NCBI GenBank assembly: GCA_020637235.1
Contig: JACJWG010000018.1
Span: 1 to 64,000, forward strand
DNA length: 64,000 bases
Direction of reading: 5' to 3'
Source of the DNA: Acidimicrobiaceae bacterium
GTDB taxonomy: Bacteria > Actinomycetota > Acidimicrobiia > Acidimicrobiales > Ilumatobacteraceae
A model generated the notes under the pieces. The model searched no databases, was not told where the DNA came from, and worked only from the letters and a program-made list of their open reading frames with translations. How positions within the stretch are numbered: the first letter of the stretch is position 1; every line of letters starts with the position of its first letter. This document shows, one piece after another, positions 32,429-40,640 of this stretch. Made by a program: the position numbers and the translations under genes.

Positions 32429-33223
32429 TCATCGCAGCGCCGTTTCGCAGTCGGCACGGGCCTCGGCCCACCAGCGGCGACGCCGGTCGAAGCGCTCCTG
32501 ACCACCCAGCGCGTCCCACATCGCGATGAATGCCGCCTCGCCGGCTTCCACCCGCCGCCGGACGAACTCACCGCCACGTGCGATCGACTCGTCGAGGCAG
32601 GCGAGCATCTGCGCACGAGCGGGAGCCTCGAGGCCGTACTCGTCGCACACCAACCGCAGGCGTGCCGGGCGATCAGCCGTCGTCCATCCCAGTCGTGACG
32701 CAGGTTCGTCCTCGTCGATCGGCACACACATGCGAGCGAACGACGCCACGTCGAACTCGCGGCGTCCCGGGGCAGCGAAATCGAAGTCGAGGAGGCCGAC
32801 CGCTTCGCCGTCGCGGAACACGACGTTCTCCAGACACACGTCGTTGTGGCAGAACACATCACCGCCGGCCGGATCTGCCATCTCCGCACTCCAGGTCGCG
32901 TCGGGGTCCGGCGCAACCGTCGTCGAGGTGTCGTGCATCCGGCGGAGCAGACGAGCGATCGACCCGAGCGCCGCATCGGTCTGCACCCATGCCGGGTACG
33001 GCGGGATCGCGACGTCGCCCGGGATGAAGACCAGCCGCTCGCGGCCGTCGGAGTCGATCCCGACCGGTACCGAGGCGCCCGTGAACCCGCGCTCTGCCAG
33101 GCGCAGGAGCATCCGGTGGATCGATGTCGAATGCGGATTCGAGGGACGCACGACGTGATTCCCTCGGCGGACGACGGCACCGGCGTTGGCCACGCCCCCG
33201 GACAGCAGCTCGTCGTCGTCCAC
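32429..33223 (-). CDS. Aminoglycoside phosphotransferase-family (APH) kinase-like protein
   Basis: 264 residues from the GTG at 33223. The catalytic loop is VFCHNDVCLENVVF (Brenner motif H-x-D-x-x-x-x-N) and the metal-binding Asp is in GLLDFDFAAPG. LLRRMHDTS is the usual lobe-joining helix. The ATP-binding N-lobe is short. Members phosphorylate small hydroxylated compounds; antibiotic resistance should not be assumed. It is divergent from the XRE-cupin regulator. Confidence 0.87.
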   Translation of the reverse strand: MDDDELLSGGVANAGAVVRRGNHVVRPSNPHSTSIHRMLLRLAERGFTGASVPVGIDSDGRERLVFIPGDVAIPPYPAWVQTDAALGSIARLLRRMHDTSTTVAPDPDATWSAEMADPAGGDVFCHNDVCLENVVFRDGEAVGLLDFDFAAPGRREFDVASFARMCVPIDEDEPASRLGWTTADRPARLRLVCDEYGLEAPARAQMLACLDESIARGGEFVRRRVEAGEAAFIAMWDALGGQERFDRRRRWWAEARADCETALR

Positions 33224-33267
33224 GGCCCCATGATGCTCCACTTCGGTGAATGCACTCGATCGTGCGC

Positions 33268-33273
33268 TATCAT
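33268..33273 (+). promoter_or_regulatory. Likely -10 box of the XRE-cupin regulator gene
   Basis: TATCAT lies 7 bp before the GTG at 33281, which is the expected distance to a transcription start. It favours a leaderless message starting at that GTG rather than translation from the ATG at 33272. Confidence 0.5.
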
Positions 33274-33280
33274 GCACTAC

Positions 33281-33856
33281 GTGACCGACCTCAGCCGCCA
33301 AGCCGAACACGTCGCCGCGGAGGTGCGTCGCCGTCGGCAGCAACGCGGCTGGACCCTCGACGTCGCAGCGGCGCGGCTCGGCGTGAGCCGCCGACTCCTC
33401 GCGCAACTCGAGGCCGGGCAGGGGAACCCGTCGCTGTCGACGTTGCTCGCGATCGCCGACGGGTTCGACGTCTCCCTCGTCGAGTTGCTCGACGGAGGCG
33501 ACAAGCCGCTGATCACCGTGCAACCGGACAACGCGACGGCGCCCGTGCTGTGGAGCGGGCCGAACGGGGGAGTCGGCCGCCTGCTGCTCGGTTCGGACCC
33601 GCTCGAGTTGTGGGAGTGGAGCCTCGAGCCGGGCGAGGGGCGCACCTCGGCAGCTCATCGGACCGGGTCGCGAGAGATCGTGCTCGTCGCCCTGGGAGCC
33701 GTCACGATCGCGGTGGGAGCGGCAGAGCCGGTCACCGTCGAGCGCGGTCAATCTGCGATGTTCCGGGCCGACGAACCGCACTCGTACCGCAACGCGACGA
33801 CGTCCGGCGCGACGTTCGTGCTCGCGGTCCACGAACCGAGTGGGGGCGGGTCGTGA
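33281..33856 (+). CDS. XRE-family regulator with cupin domain
   Basis: About 191 residues. The N-terminal helix-turn-helix (RRQQRGWTLDVAAARLGVSR then RLLAQLEAGQGNPSLSTLL) is followed by a C-terminal cupin (GREIVLVALGAV-like strand, SAMFRADEPHSYRNAT). This layout is common in regulators that sense a small metabolite through the cupin. The next gene, 46 bp downstream, encodes a B3/B4-domain protein; the two seem to form a unit. Confidence 0.9.
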   Translation: MTDLSRQAEHVAAEVRRRRQQRGWTLDVAAARLGVSRRLLAQLEAGQGNPSLSTLLAIADGFDVSLVELLDGGDKPLITVQPDNATAPVLWSGPNGGVGRLLLGSDPLELWEWSLEPGEGRTSAAHRTGSREIVLVALGAVTIAVGAAEPVTVERGQSAMFRADEPHSYRNATTSGATFVLAVHEPSGGGS

Positions 33857-33902
33857 ACGGTCGGAAGACGTCGGTCGACGACGCCGGGTCGGCGGTGGCT
33901 CG

Positions 33903-34601
33903 ATGAGCATCAGCGCCACCGACTGGCTCAGCCGCTCCGCCGTCGACGCCGCCGTGTTCGAGCGATGGCCCGACTACCGGGTCGTCCTGATCGCCGTCGA
34001 CCACGTCGAGGCCCGCACGCGCGCGACCGCCGCCGAACAGTTGCTCGCCGACGCGCACCGATACGCTCGCGCTGCAGCACCCGGACACGTCGACCCGCAC
34101 ACCGCCCGCTGGCACGACGCCTACCGCGACGTCGGCCTCAAGCCGAGGGTCGCACGGCCCAGCTCCGACGCGCTCTTCCGTCGAGCGGCTTCGGAGAAGG
34201 GGTTGCCCAGTATCGACGTGCTCGTCGACCTGTACAACGCGATCTCGATCCTCCACGCGGTGCCGATCGGCGGTGAGGATCTCGACCGCTACGACGGCCC
34301 GGCCCGCCTCGTCATCGCGACCGGCGACGAACCGTTCCTCACCAGCAGCGATGGACGACCGACGATCGACCATCCCGAACCCGGCGAGCCCGTCTGGGTC
34401 GACGACACCGGCGTCACCTGCCGGCGATGGAACTGGCGCCAGACCACCCGCACCGCGATCGATCACCACACCACGCGTGTCGGGTTCATCGTCGACAGCC
34501 TCGACGCGCCCGGACACTCGGGCGCTGCGGCCGCCGCCCGCCAGCTCGTCGAACTGCTTCCCGGAGCGGTGACGCGCATCCTCGACGCCACCGTCCGCTG
34601 A
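33903..34601 (+). CDS. B3/B4 domain-containing protein
   Basis: 232 residues. The sequence matches stand-alone B3/B4 proteins, which share the fold of the phenylalanyl-tRNA synthetase beta chain: RWHDAYRDVGLKPRVARPSS, PSIDVLVDLYNAISILHAVP and GEPVWVDDTGVTCRRWNWRQ are characteristic. The domain in the synthetase takes part in editing mischarged tRNA, and free-standing versions may do something similar, or bind amino acids. It lies directly downstream of the XRE-cupin gene. Confidence 0.88.
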   Translation: MSISATDWLSRSAVDAAVFERWPDYRVVLIAVDHVEARTRATAAEQLLADAHRYARAAAPGHVDPHTARWHDAYRDVGLKPRVARPSSDALFRRAASEKGLPSIDVLVDLYNAISILHAVPIGGEDLDRYDGPARLVIATGDEPFLTSSDGRPTIDHPEPGEPVWVDDTGVTCRRWNWRQTTRTAIDHHTTRVGFIVDSLDAPGHSGAAAAARQLVELLPGAVTRILDATVR

Positions 34602-34643
34602 CCGAGGGTCGTCCTCCTGGTTCGGCACGCGAGGTGCCGGCGG

Positions 34644-35159
34644 TCAACTCGGATCGACGGTCTCGCCGCGAGCGCTGGGCGCCGTCGAGGGATCGATCGC
34701 TGCGAGCACCGTTCGGGCGGCGTCGCCGAGCGCGGCGAGCTGATCGGGAGACAGCGCGTCGACGACGAGCCGTCGAGCCTCCCGCACGTGCCCGGGTGCG
34801 GTGTCGACGAGCTTGTTCCAACCGAGGTCGGTCAGCCGTGCGTCGACACGATGACGTTCCTCCGAACTCGTGACACGCTCGACCCACCCCGAGTTCTCGA
34901 GCCGCCGCACGGCGTGCGACAGGCGCGAGGGCGATCCCTGGGCGGCGCACGCGAGCGCCGACATCGGCAGGCGACGGTCGGGGGTCTCGGCGAGCTGCAC
35001 GAGGACGTGGTACTCGAAGGTGTTGAGGCCCGCGTCGCGCTTCAGCTGTGCGTCGAGAGCTGCCGGCAGCATCGTCAGCATGCCCATCAGCGACTTCCAG
35101 GCATCGAGCTGTGACTCGTCCAGCCAGGGCACCGGGTCGTGCGTGCGCCGCTTCGCCAT
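34644..35159 (-). CDS. MarR-family transcriptional regulator
   Basis: 171 residues. The winged helix is LNTFEYHVLVQLAETPDRRL ... SPSRLSHAVRRLENSGWVER then EERHRVDARLTDLG (wing). Divergent from the azoreductase-like gene; two identical 12-bp palindromes lie between them, 22 and 48 bp from its ATG. It probably represses both genes and responds to a phenolic or quinone ligand or to oxidation, but it has no Cys, so direct thiol sensing is unlikely. Confidence 0.92.
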   Translation of the reverse strand: MAKRRTHDPVPWLDESQLDAWKSLMGMLTMLPAALDAQLKRDAGLNTFEYHVLVQLAETPDRRLPMSALACAAQGSPSRLSHAVRRLENSGWVERVTSSEERHRVDARLTDLGWNKLVDTAPGHVREARRLVVDALSPDQLAALGDAARTVLAAIDPSTAPSARGETVDPS

Positions 35160-35180
35160 CGACAGGCAACTCTAGTTGTG

Positions 35181-35218
35181 TTGAACGTTCAATCATGGGT
35201 AACGTATTGAACGTTCAA
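35181..35218. promoter_or_regulatory. Two identical MarR operators
   Basis: TTGAACGTTCAA occurs twice as a perfect palindrome, at 35181-35192 and 35207-35218, with centres 26 bp apart. The spacing is about 2.5 helical turns, so two dimers would bind on opposite faces. They cover the divergent promoter region of the marR and azoreductase genes. Confidence 0.85.
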
Positions 35219-35285
35219 ACAGCACGGCGACCGACGCCACGACAGCTCGACCGGTCCCGACCGACATCGAGGAGATCCACCCACC

Positions 35286-35954
35286 ATGAACCTGCTCCGC
35301 ATCGACTCGAGCATCCAGGGCCCGGCATCCGCGGGCAGTCAACTCGCCGACATCGTCGTCGCCGAAGCCGTCGCCGGGCACCCCGGTGTCGAGGTCGTCG
35401 ACCGACACCTCGCCACCGATCCGGTCTCGTCGACCACGTGGGCCGACGCCGTGATCGGCAGCGCGACGCCCGAGGCGGACCGCACCGCAGCACAGCGCGA
35501 CGCCCTCGCGCTCGCCGCGTCGCTCGCCGACGAACTCCGCGCTGCGGATCTGGTGGTCCTCGCCAGCCCGCTCTACAACTTCGGCATCTCGCAGCACCTC
35601 AAGACCTGGATCGACCTCGTGCTCGCCGGCGCACCGGTGGGCTCGCGCCTGCTCGACGGCACGCCCACCGTGCTCGTCGTCACCCGAGGCGGCGCGTACG
35701 GCCCGGGCACGCCGCGGGAGGGGTGGGACCACGCCACCAGCTATGTGACGCGCATCCTGTCCGACGTGTGGGGTGCCGATCTCACCGTCGTCGAACGCGA
35801 GTTCACCCTCGTCGGCATCAACCCGGCCCTCGACGCCTTCCGCGATCTCGCCGCCTCGATGAAGACCGCGGCCGAGCAGGCTGCCACCACGGCCGGCACA
35901 CACCTCGCCCACCGGACGACGACGGCACCGGCGTCAGCGGTCGGACCGCAGTGA
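35286..35954 (+). CDS. FMN-dependent NAD(P)H azoreductase/quinone reductase (AzoR-like)
   Basis: 222 residues. The N-terminus MNLLRIDSSIQGPASAGSQL holds the FMN phosphate loop of AzoR proteins. ASPLYNFGISQHLKTWIDLV and VVTRGGAYGPGTPREGWDHA are the other family signatures. It probably reduces quinones or azo compounds by two electrons, protecting against quinone stress. MarR control through the twin palindromes fits this role. The last 21 bp overlap the convergent thioesterase gene. Confidence 0.92.
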   Translation: MNLLRIDSSIQGPASAGSQLADIVVAEAVAGHPGVEVVDRHLATDPVSSTTWADAVIGSATPEADRTAAQRDALALAASLADELRAADLVVLASPLYNFGISQHLKTWIDLVLAGAPVGSRLLDGTPTVLVVTRGGAYGPGTPREGWDHATSYVTRILSDVWGADLTVVEREFTLVGINPALDAFRDLAASMKTAAEQAATTAGTHLAHRTTTAPASAVGPQ

Positions 35955-36632
35955 GCCACCCGGCGGATCGGCCGGTGCGCGACCGAACAGTCGCGCCGCC
36001 TGCTCCGGGCGCAGTGCCACGAACCGCCCCTCGGCTTCGACGAGGGCGTCCTGTGGCGCTGCGGCCAGACTGATCGAACCGCGGATCGCCGCCCGCACGC
36101 CCAGCACGTCGACGAGTGTCGCGTCCAGTCGGAGGGGCTCGTCGAGCGGCACCGTCGCCCGGTACCGCACCTCCAGACGCGCCGTCACGCCAGGGTGGCC
36201 GGCAGCGGCGGCGGCGTGCCCCATGAGCTGATCGAGGAGCAGGGCACTGATGCCTCCATGGGCACGGGTGGCGGGTCCTTCGTATCGCCGGTCCAGCGTG
36301 CACCAGCCGATCGCCGCCCCGTCGACGATCTCGACACGCATCGGCGGGGCGATCGGATTGCCGGCGCCGGTGACCGGGTTGAAGGGACGTCGTCCACCGT
36401 GAGCATCGTCGACCGAAGGCCGCTCGTCGAGACGCCGCTGACGCTGGGCGAGCGCGACGGCGAGGGCACGCGCCTCGTCCGTCACGCGTCGGAGTTCACC
36501 CACCGACACCTCGCTGCCGATCGCGCGCGAGGTGAGCTCGCGCAGTGCGTCGCCCAATGCCTCGACGGCTTCCCGGCGCTCGACATCCGACGCCGAGCCG
36601 GGGACGAGTGACGCTTCGTCGGACGTCGACAC
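35934..36632 (-). CDS. PaaI-like hotdog-fold thioesterase
   Basis: About 232 residues from the GTG at 36632 (ATG 36650 also possible). The hotdog domain is in the C-terminal half: RYEGPATRAHGGISALLLDQ is the usual PaaI/THEM4 motif (HGG with the helix after it) and VTARLEVRYRATVPLDEPLR follows. The N-terminal 75 residues are helical and match the extension seen in mycobacterial homologues. It probably hydrolyses acyl-CoA. Confidence 0.85.
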   Translation of the reverse strand: MSTSDEASLVPGSASDVERREAVEALGDALRELTSRAIGSEVSVGELRRVTDEARALAVALAQRQRRLDERPSVDDAHGGRRPFNPVTGAGNPIAPPMRVEIVDGAAIGWCTLDRRYEGPATRAHGGISALLLDQLMGHAAAAAGHPGVTARLEVRYRATVPLDEPLRLDATLVDVLGVRAAIRGSISLAAAPQDALVEAEGRFVALRPEQAARLFGRAPADPPGGSLRSDR

Positions 36633-36724
36633 CCGACCATCCTGCCCCATCGCGCAAGCTGGTCCCGGCCAGCACGCGTGGCTGGAGCGCGATGCATCGC
36701 CGGCACCCGAGCCGTCGGGGCCCT

Positions 36725-36970
36725 GTTCCTGGGTGCCAGTGAGTCCTCACCGATGCAGGTCGGTCAGGAGTCGTGGCACCCAGAACGAGGCTGGATCGGC
36801 CGGCTCCACGTCGCCGAGCACCGGGCACGGCCCAGGTTCCTGGGTGCCACACTCAGGTATCACCGCAGGTGCGATCTGGGTGCCGGCGCCCAGAACATCG
36901 ACGCTCGATTCCTGGGCGCCAGCGATGCTTCACCGGTGCTGGTCAGCGGTGAACGCTGGCACCCAGAAAC
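36725..36970. repeat. Cluster of three about 61-bp repeats with inverted ends
   Basis: Copies lie at 36725-36786, 36836-36896 and 36909-36970. Each begins TTCCTGGGTGCCA or a close variant and ends TGGCACCCAGAA(A)C or a variant, so each copy has terminal inverted arms and could fold into a hairpin. The middle parts share a TCACCG block. The cluster fills the 390-bp gap between the methyltransferase and the thioesterase genes. No gene is supported in this gap. Confidence 0.8.
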
Positions 36971-37025
36971 CTGCTCTGGGGTGGCCACGGGAAGCGGTTC
37001 TCGCGTGACGACGACCCTCGTCGCC

Positions 37026-38045
37026 TCAGCAGACCGTCACCGTCCAGGTGGACGCATCGACGAGCTGGCCCATCTGCACGCGGAGTCGAAGGGTCTCGCC
37101 GGCGACGACTCGCTGATCGAGGCGGAACAAGCGGTTGCCCCAGCTGGTGTTGGGGCCGAGCGGTGACGTGGACAGCACGAGCTCGTCGTCGAAGCACGCC
37201 TCGAACCACACGCATGCGCCATCGACGATCGTGTCGGTCGTCGCGGTGCGCTCGATCGCGAACTCGGTCGCGAGTTCGTCGACCGATGCCAGCGTGTGGA
37301 GGTCGAACTCGAGCACCGGTCGCGGCATGTCGAGGGTGGCCGCGACGGTGCCGGTCCTCACCCACAGCTGTTCGTGGCGGCCGCTCAGGAACCGGGCGGC
37401 CACGGGGGAGTGCTCCATCGGCCGCAGATCGATGCCGTCGGGCAACTCGATGTTCCAGAATCGACGCACCCGCGCCCAGTCGTGGATCGAGACCGGCTCG
37501 ACGAAGAGACGGAACCGGGCCGGCAGGATCCGTCCGCCGGGGCGGAGCAGACGATCACGGGCATCGAGGAGGTTCGCCAGCATGTTCTCGTTGAACAGCT
37601 CGTCGCCCATCTGCTCGTGCACCACCACGTCGACCGGCTCCGGCGGCACGAAGTCGCGGCTGCTCGTCTGCACGAACTCGATGTTGGTGATGTCGTTGAC
37701 CCGAGCGATCTCGCGCGCCAGATCGATCAGATCGGAGTGCTCGATCGCGTAGACGCGGCTCGCTCCGGCGCGGCTGGCAATGCACGCGAGCAGTCCCGTG
37801 CCGGTGCCGAGATCGAGCACGACGTCGCCTTCGCGCACGTGGCGATGGATGGCGCGGTGATACGCGTCGACGCGTGTCGTGTCGCTGAGCATCTCCTCGT
37901 GAGCTTCGAGGAACCCAAAGTTCGTCTCGTTGGCGTGGTCGTACAACTGATCCATCAGCCACGAGCTCTGCGCGACTCGGGCTGCCGCAGCGCGCGACAT
38001 GGATCGGGTGGCGCGCGATGCCAGGCGTCTCGTCCGTTCGATCAC
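37026..38045 (-). CDS. PRMT-like class I SAM-dependent methyltransferase
   Basis: 339 residues. Motif I is VVLDLGTGTGLLACIASRAG and the acidic end of strand 2 is VYAIEHSD. The region VDVVVHEQMGDELFNENML resembles the double-E loop of protein arginine methyltransferases, with E in place of the first Glu and E in the second part. The C-terminal half (FRLFVEPVSIHDW ... VWFEACFDDELVLSTSP) has the beta-barrel pattern of PRMTs, including the WF.A.F. motif. It lacks the THW loop. The substrate is unknown; arginine methylation would be unusual in this group. Confidence 0.8.
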   Translation of the reverse strand: MIERTRRLASRATRSMSRAAAARVAQSSWLMDQLYDHANETNFGFLEAHEEMLSDTTRVDAYHRAIHRHVREGDVVLDLGTGTGLLACIASRAGASRVYAIEHSDLIDLAREIARVNDITNIEFVQTSSRDFVPPEPVDVVVHEQMGDELFNENMLANLLDARDRLLRPGGRILPARFRLFVEPVSIHDWARVRRFWNIELPDGIDLRPMEHSPVAARFLSGRHEQLWVRTGTVAATLDMPRPVLEFDLHTLASVDELATEFAIERTATTDTIVDGACVWFEACFDDELVLSTSPLGPNTSWGNRLFRLDQRVVAGETLRLRVQMGQLVDASTWTVTVC

Positions 38046-38101
38046 CCGAGCAGGCTACGGGTCGCGCCGACCTCGGTGATCGATCGGCGAGTCCTTTGCT
38101 C

Positions 38102-38138
38102 TTGACAGTTCGACTCTCGAAATGAGAGTATAACTCTC
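38102..38138 (+). promoter_or_regulatory. Promoter/operator of the DUF1059-DUF1801-TetR operon
   Basis: TTGACA at 38102-38107 is a good -35 box. Downstream, three half-sites alternate: ACTCTC (38113-38118), GAGAGT (38124-38129) and ACTCTC (38133-38138). They form two overlapping inverted repeats with 5-bp and 3-bp spacers. A regulator dimer bound here would block the promoter. The TetR encoded third in the operon is the likely binder. Confidence 0.65.
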
Positions 38139-38158
38139 AAACAGAAGGGAACCAGGAC

Positions 38159-38407
38159 ATGGCATCGATGACGTGCAGGGAACTCGGGGGAGCGTGCGAT
38201 CACGTCCACGTCGGCGACGACGCCAACGAGGTGATCAAGGCGCAGGACGCCCATCTCCGCGACGCGGTGGCCGCCGGCCGTTCGGATCACGAGCCGGCGC
38301 TGCGCGACATGAAGGGGCGGTGGCGTCGACCTGTGTCGGGGATGAAGTGGTACCGCCAGGTGCAGCGCGACTTCGCTGCGCGGCTCGGCGCCGAGGCGGA
38401 GCGCTGA
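38159..38407 (+). CDS. DUF1059-like small protein
   Basis: 82 residues, ATG with AGAAGGGA upstream. The N-terminus MASMTCRELGGACDHVHVGD matches DUF1059 proteins, whose two Cys (TC..LGG.C) are conserved and could bind a metal. The C-terminal 40 residues (DMKGRWRRPVSGMKWYRQVQ) are basic and not part of the usual domain. First gene of a tight three-gene operon. Confidence 0.7.
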   Translation: MASMTCRELGGACDHVHVGDDANEVIKAQDAHLRDAVAAGRSDHEPALRDMKGRWRRPVSGMKWYRQVQRDFAARLGAEAER

Positions 38408-38408
38408 C

Positions 38409-38777
38409 GTGGCGATGTCCGACTGGCGCGACGATCTGCTCGCTCACATTCGATCGCTCATCCTGGAGGCCGACCCCCATGTCGTCGAGGAGGCGAAGTG
38501 GGTGAAGCCGTCGAACCCCGCCGGCGTGGCGACGTGGTCGCACGACGGCATCATCTGCACCGGTGAGCGGTACCGGGACAAGGTGAAGCTCACGTTCGCG
38601 AGTGGAGCATCGCTCCCGGATCCGAGTCGGCTGTTCAACGCGAGCCTCGATGCCGGAACCCGTCGCGCGATCGACCTCGTGGAGGGGGCGGAGCTCGACC
38701 CCGAGCCGTTCCAGCAGCTCGTCCGCGAAGCGGTCGAGCTCAACGTGGCCCGGGCAGCGGCGAAGCGGCGGAGGTAG
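38409..38777 (+). CDS. DUF1801 domain protein
   Basis: 122 residues. The core VEEAKWVKPSNPAGVATWSH then TGERYRDKVKLTFASGASLP matches DUF1801/YdhG-like proteins (iron-chaperone frataxin-like fold proposed for some members). It starts one base after the stop of the DUF1059 gene (GTG 38409; ATG 38415 possible) and is followed 7 bp later by a TetR gene. Confidence 0.82.
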   Translation: MAMSDWRDDLLAHIRSLILEADPHVVEEAKWVKPSNPAGVATWSHDGIICTGERYRDKVKLTFASGASLPDPSRLFNASLDAGTRRAIDLVEGAELDPEPFQQLVREAVELNVARAAAKRRR

Positions 38778-38784
38778 CACCGGA

Positions 38785-39417
38785 GTGCCGGAACAGGGGC
38801 GCCGGCCGCAGGCGCGGACGCGCCTGGCGCGACGAACCACGATCGACACCGCTCGTGCACTGTTCCTCGAGCGTGGATACCACGCGACCACGGTCGAGGC
38901 GATCAGCAATGTCGCCGACGTGCCGCAGGCGACGATCTATCGGCTGTTCGCGTCGAAGCAGGGCATTCTCAAGGCCGTCCTCGACACGTCCATCGTCGGC
39001 GACGACGAACCGGTGCCGGTCGCCTCGCGGCCGCACGTTCTCCAGCTTCTCGCAGGACCCGATCCGCGTGATCAGTTGGCGGGCTTGGCGGCCATCAGCG
39101 TCGACATCAACCAGCGGGTCGCGCCGATCCTGCGGATGCTCGCGAGCGCTGCGGACTCGGACCCCGATGCGGCGGCACTCCTCGACGATCTGGCGCAGCA
39201 GCGTCGGGCTGGGCAGTCGCGGCTCGCCACCGCCCTCGGCCGCTCCGGTGCGCTGCGCTCCGGTCTCCGGCTGGCCGACGCGACCGACATCATCCACGCG
39301 TTGGCGTCGCCGGAGCTCTACCGGTTGCTCGTGTTCGAGCGGGGATGGCCGCCCGAGAAGTACCAGCGATGGCTCGCCGGCACCCTGACGGATCAGCTCC
39401 TGGTCGAGAACCCCTGA
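38785..39417 (+). CDS. TetR-family transcriptional regulator
   Basis: About 210 residues from the GTG at 38785. HTH: TIDTARALFLERGYHATTVE then NVADVPQATIYRLFASKQGI. Third gene of the DUF1059-DUF1801-TetR operon; it probably regulates this operon through the ACTCTC/GAGAGT half-sites at 38113-38138. The ligand is unknown. Confidence 0.9.
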   Translation: MPEQGRRPQARTRLARRTTIDTARALFLERGYHATTVEAISNVADVPQATIYRLFASKQGILKAVLDTSIVGDDEPVPVASRPHVLQLLAGPDPRDQLAGLAAISVDINQRVAPILRMLASAADSDPDAAALLDDLAQQRRAGQSRLATALGRSGALRSGLRLADATDIIHALASPELYRLLVFERGWPPEKYQRWLAGTLTDQLLVENP

Positions 39418-39467
39418 GCGGTCGAGGTCAGTGTGGCGGCGAGGGGAGCGCTCGGCTGGACCCAGGG

Positions 39468-40361
39468 TCAGCTGGCGCGGATGAGGTCGTGGAGACGTGC
39501 GGGTCGGGTGGGGCCGGGCGACGTGGTGCGGAGGAAGTCGTCGAGGACCTCGAGGAATCGTTCGGGCGACTCGATGTGTGGGAAGTGTCCGACGGCGGGG
39601 AGGATGTCGAGGCGGCTGCCCGGGATCGCATCGTGGGCGACGTGCGCGTGGTGGACGGGGATGATCTCGTCCCGCTCGCCCCACACGATCAGCGTCGGGA
39701 GGTGCGATGCGAGATACAGCCGGTCGAGCGCGTTGACGGTCTGGCCGCCCGGTTCGATGACCCCGCGGATGGTACGAAGGAACGCTTTGCGGTCCTCGGT
39801 CCCCGCCAAGGACGCGTAGGACTGCCACATCTCGCCGAGCCGTGCCGATCCGAGCCCGATGCTCGACAGGAACCGTCCCACCCCGTTGCCCAGCTCGGCC
39901 ACCTGGCGCGGGAACACCAACGGCATGAGGTACTCGAAGCCCGGCAACGTGACGAGGCGTAACAGCCAACTCACGTCGCGGCCGAGCCCACCGCTGCCGA
40001 CGAGCACGAGACGATCGCAGAGCTCGGGATGTTGATAGGCGAGTTGCATCGCGACCCCGCCGCCGAAGGAGTGCCCGACGATGGTGGCGCTCGGGACGTC
40101 GAGCACGGCGAGCAGATCGCGCAGCCCGCTGGCGAACGCGCCGAGCGAGTAGTCGCCCATCGGCTTCGCCGATTCGCCATGACCCAACATGTCCGGTGCG
40201 ATCACGTCGTGGGTGTCGGCGAGCGCCGGGAGCACCGCCCGCCAGGTACGTGAGTTGCCGGCGAGGCCGTGGAGCAGGAGCACCACCTCGCCGGAACCGG
40301 CGCGGCGGTACCGCATGTCGTGGCCGTGGATGACGACGTGCCGGAGTTCGAACGGGTCCAT
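39468..40361 (-). CDS. Alpha/beta hydrolase
   Basis: 297 residues from the ATG at 40361, with GAGGAGG upstream (ATG 40400 also possible). It has the oxyanion motif LLLHGLAGNS, the nucleophile elbow IVGHSFGGG, the acid in WGERDEIIPV and the His in VGHFPHIESPERF. The pattern is that of the epoxide hydrolase/C-C hydrolase-like branch, but the substrate is open. Convergent with the TetR gene at 38785. Confidence 0.92.
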   Translation of the reverse strand: MDPFELRHVVIHGHDMRYRRAGSGEVVLLLHGLAGNSRTWRAVLPALADTHDVIAPDMLGHGESAKPMGDYSLGAFASGLRDLLAVLDVPSATIVGHSFGGGVAMQLAYQHPELCDRLVLVGSGGLGRDVSWLLRLVTLPGFEYLMPLVFPRQVAELGNGVGRFLSSIGLGSARLGEMWQSYASLAGTEDRKAFLRTIRGVIEPGGQTVNALDRLYLASHLPTLIVWGERDEIIPVHHAHVAHDAIPGSRLDILPAVGHFPHIESPERFLEVLDDFLRTTSPGPTRPARLHDLIRAS

Positions 40362-40640
40362 GAACCCAGCATCCTCCTCGTCGGGCTCGAACGCCAGCAT
40401 CGTCTCACCCGGACGGGGCGACGGGCGTCCCGAGGATGCGTTTGCCGCGAGGCGACGCCGCCGGGTGGTGCCGCCAGCCGCGCCCCTCCACCGTGAGGGC
40501 CGGCTTCCGCGGTCGATGCCGGCGGGTTCGTGGGAACTCCGAGGCCGTGGACATCACCACCGCCATCGCCAGCCAGCCGGGGACCGTCACGATCGTGGTC
40601 GACGACCCGGGCCGTGACTCGACCGTCTGCGCAGCTCGGC

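Noticed and set aside
32429..33223. Calling the APH-family gene an antibiotic-resistance gene
   Set aside because: The kinase motifs are clear, but family members act on many substrates and nothing in the context points to an antibiotic.
36532..37008. A plus-strand protein-coding frame across the 61-bp repeats
   Set aside because: The translation has no start context and no domain. The repeats have inverted ends and vary in length (61-62 bp), which fits non-coding elements better.
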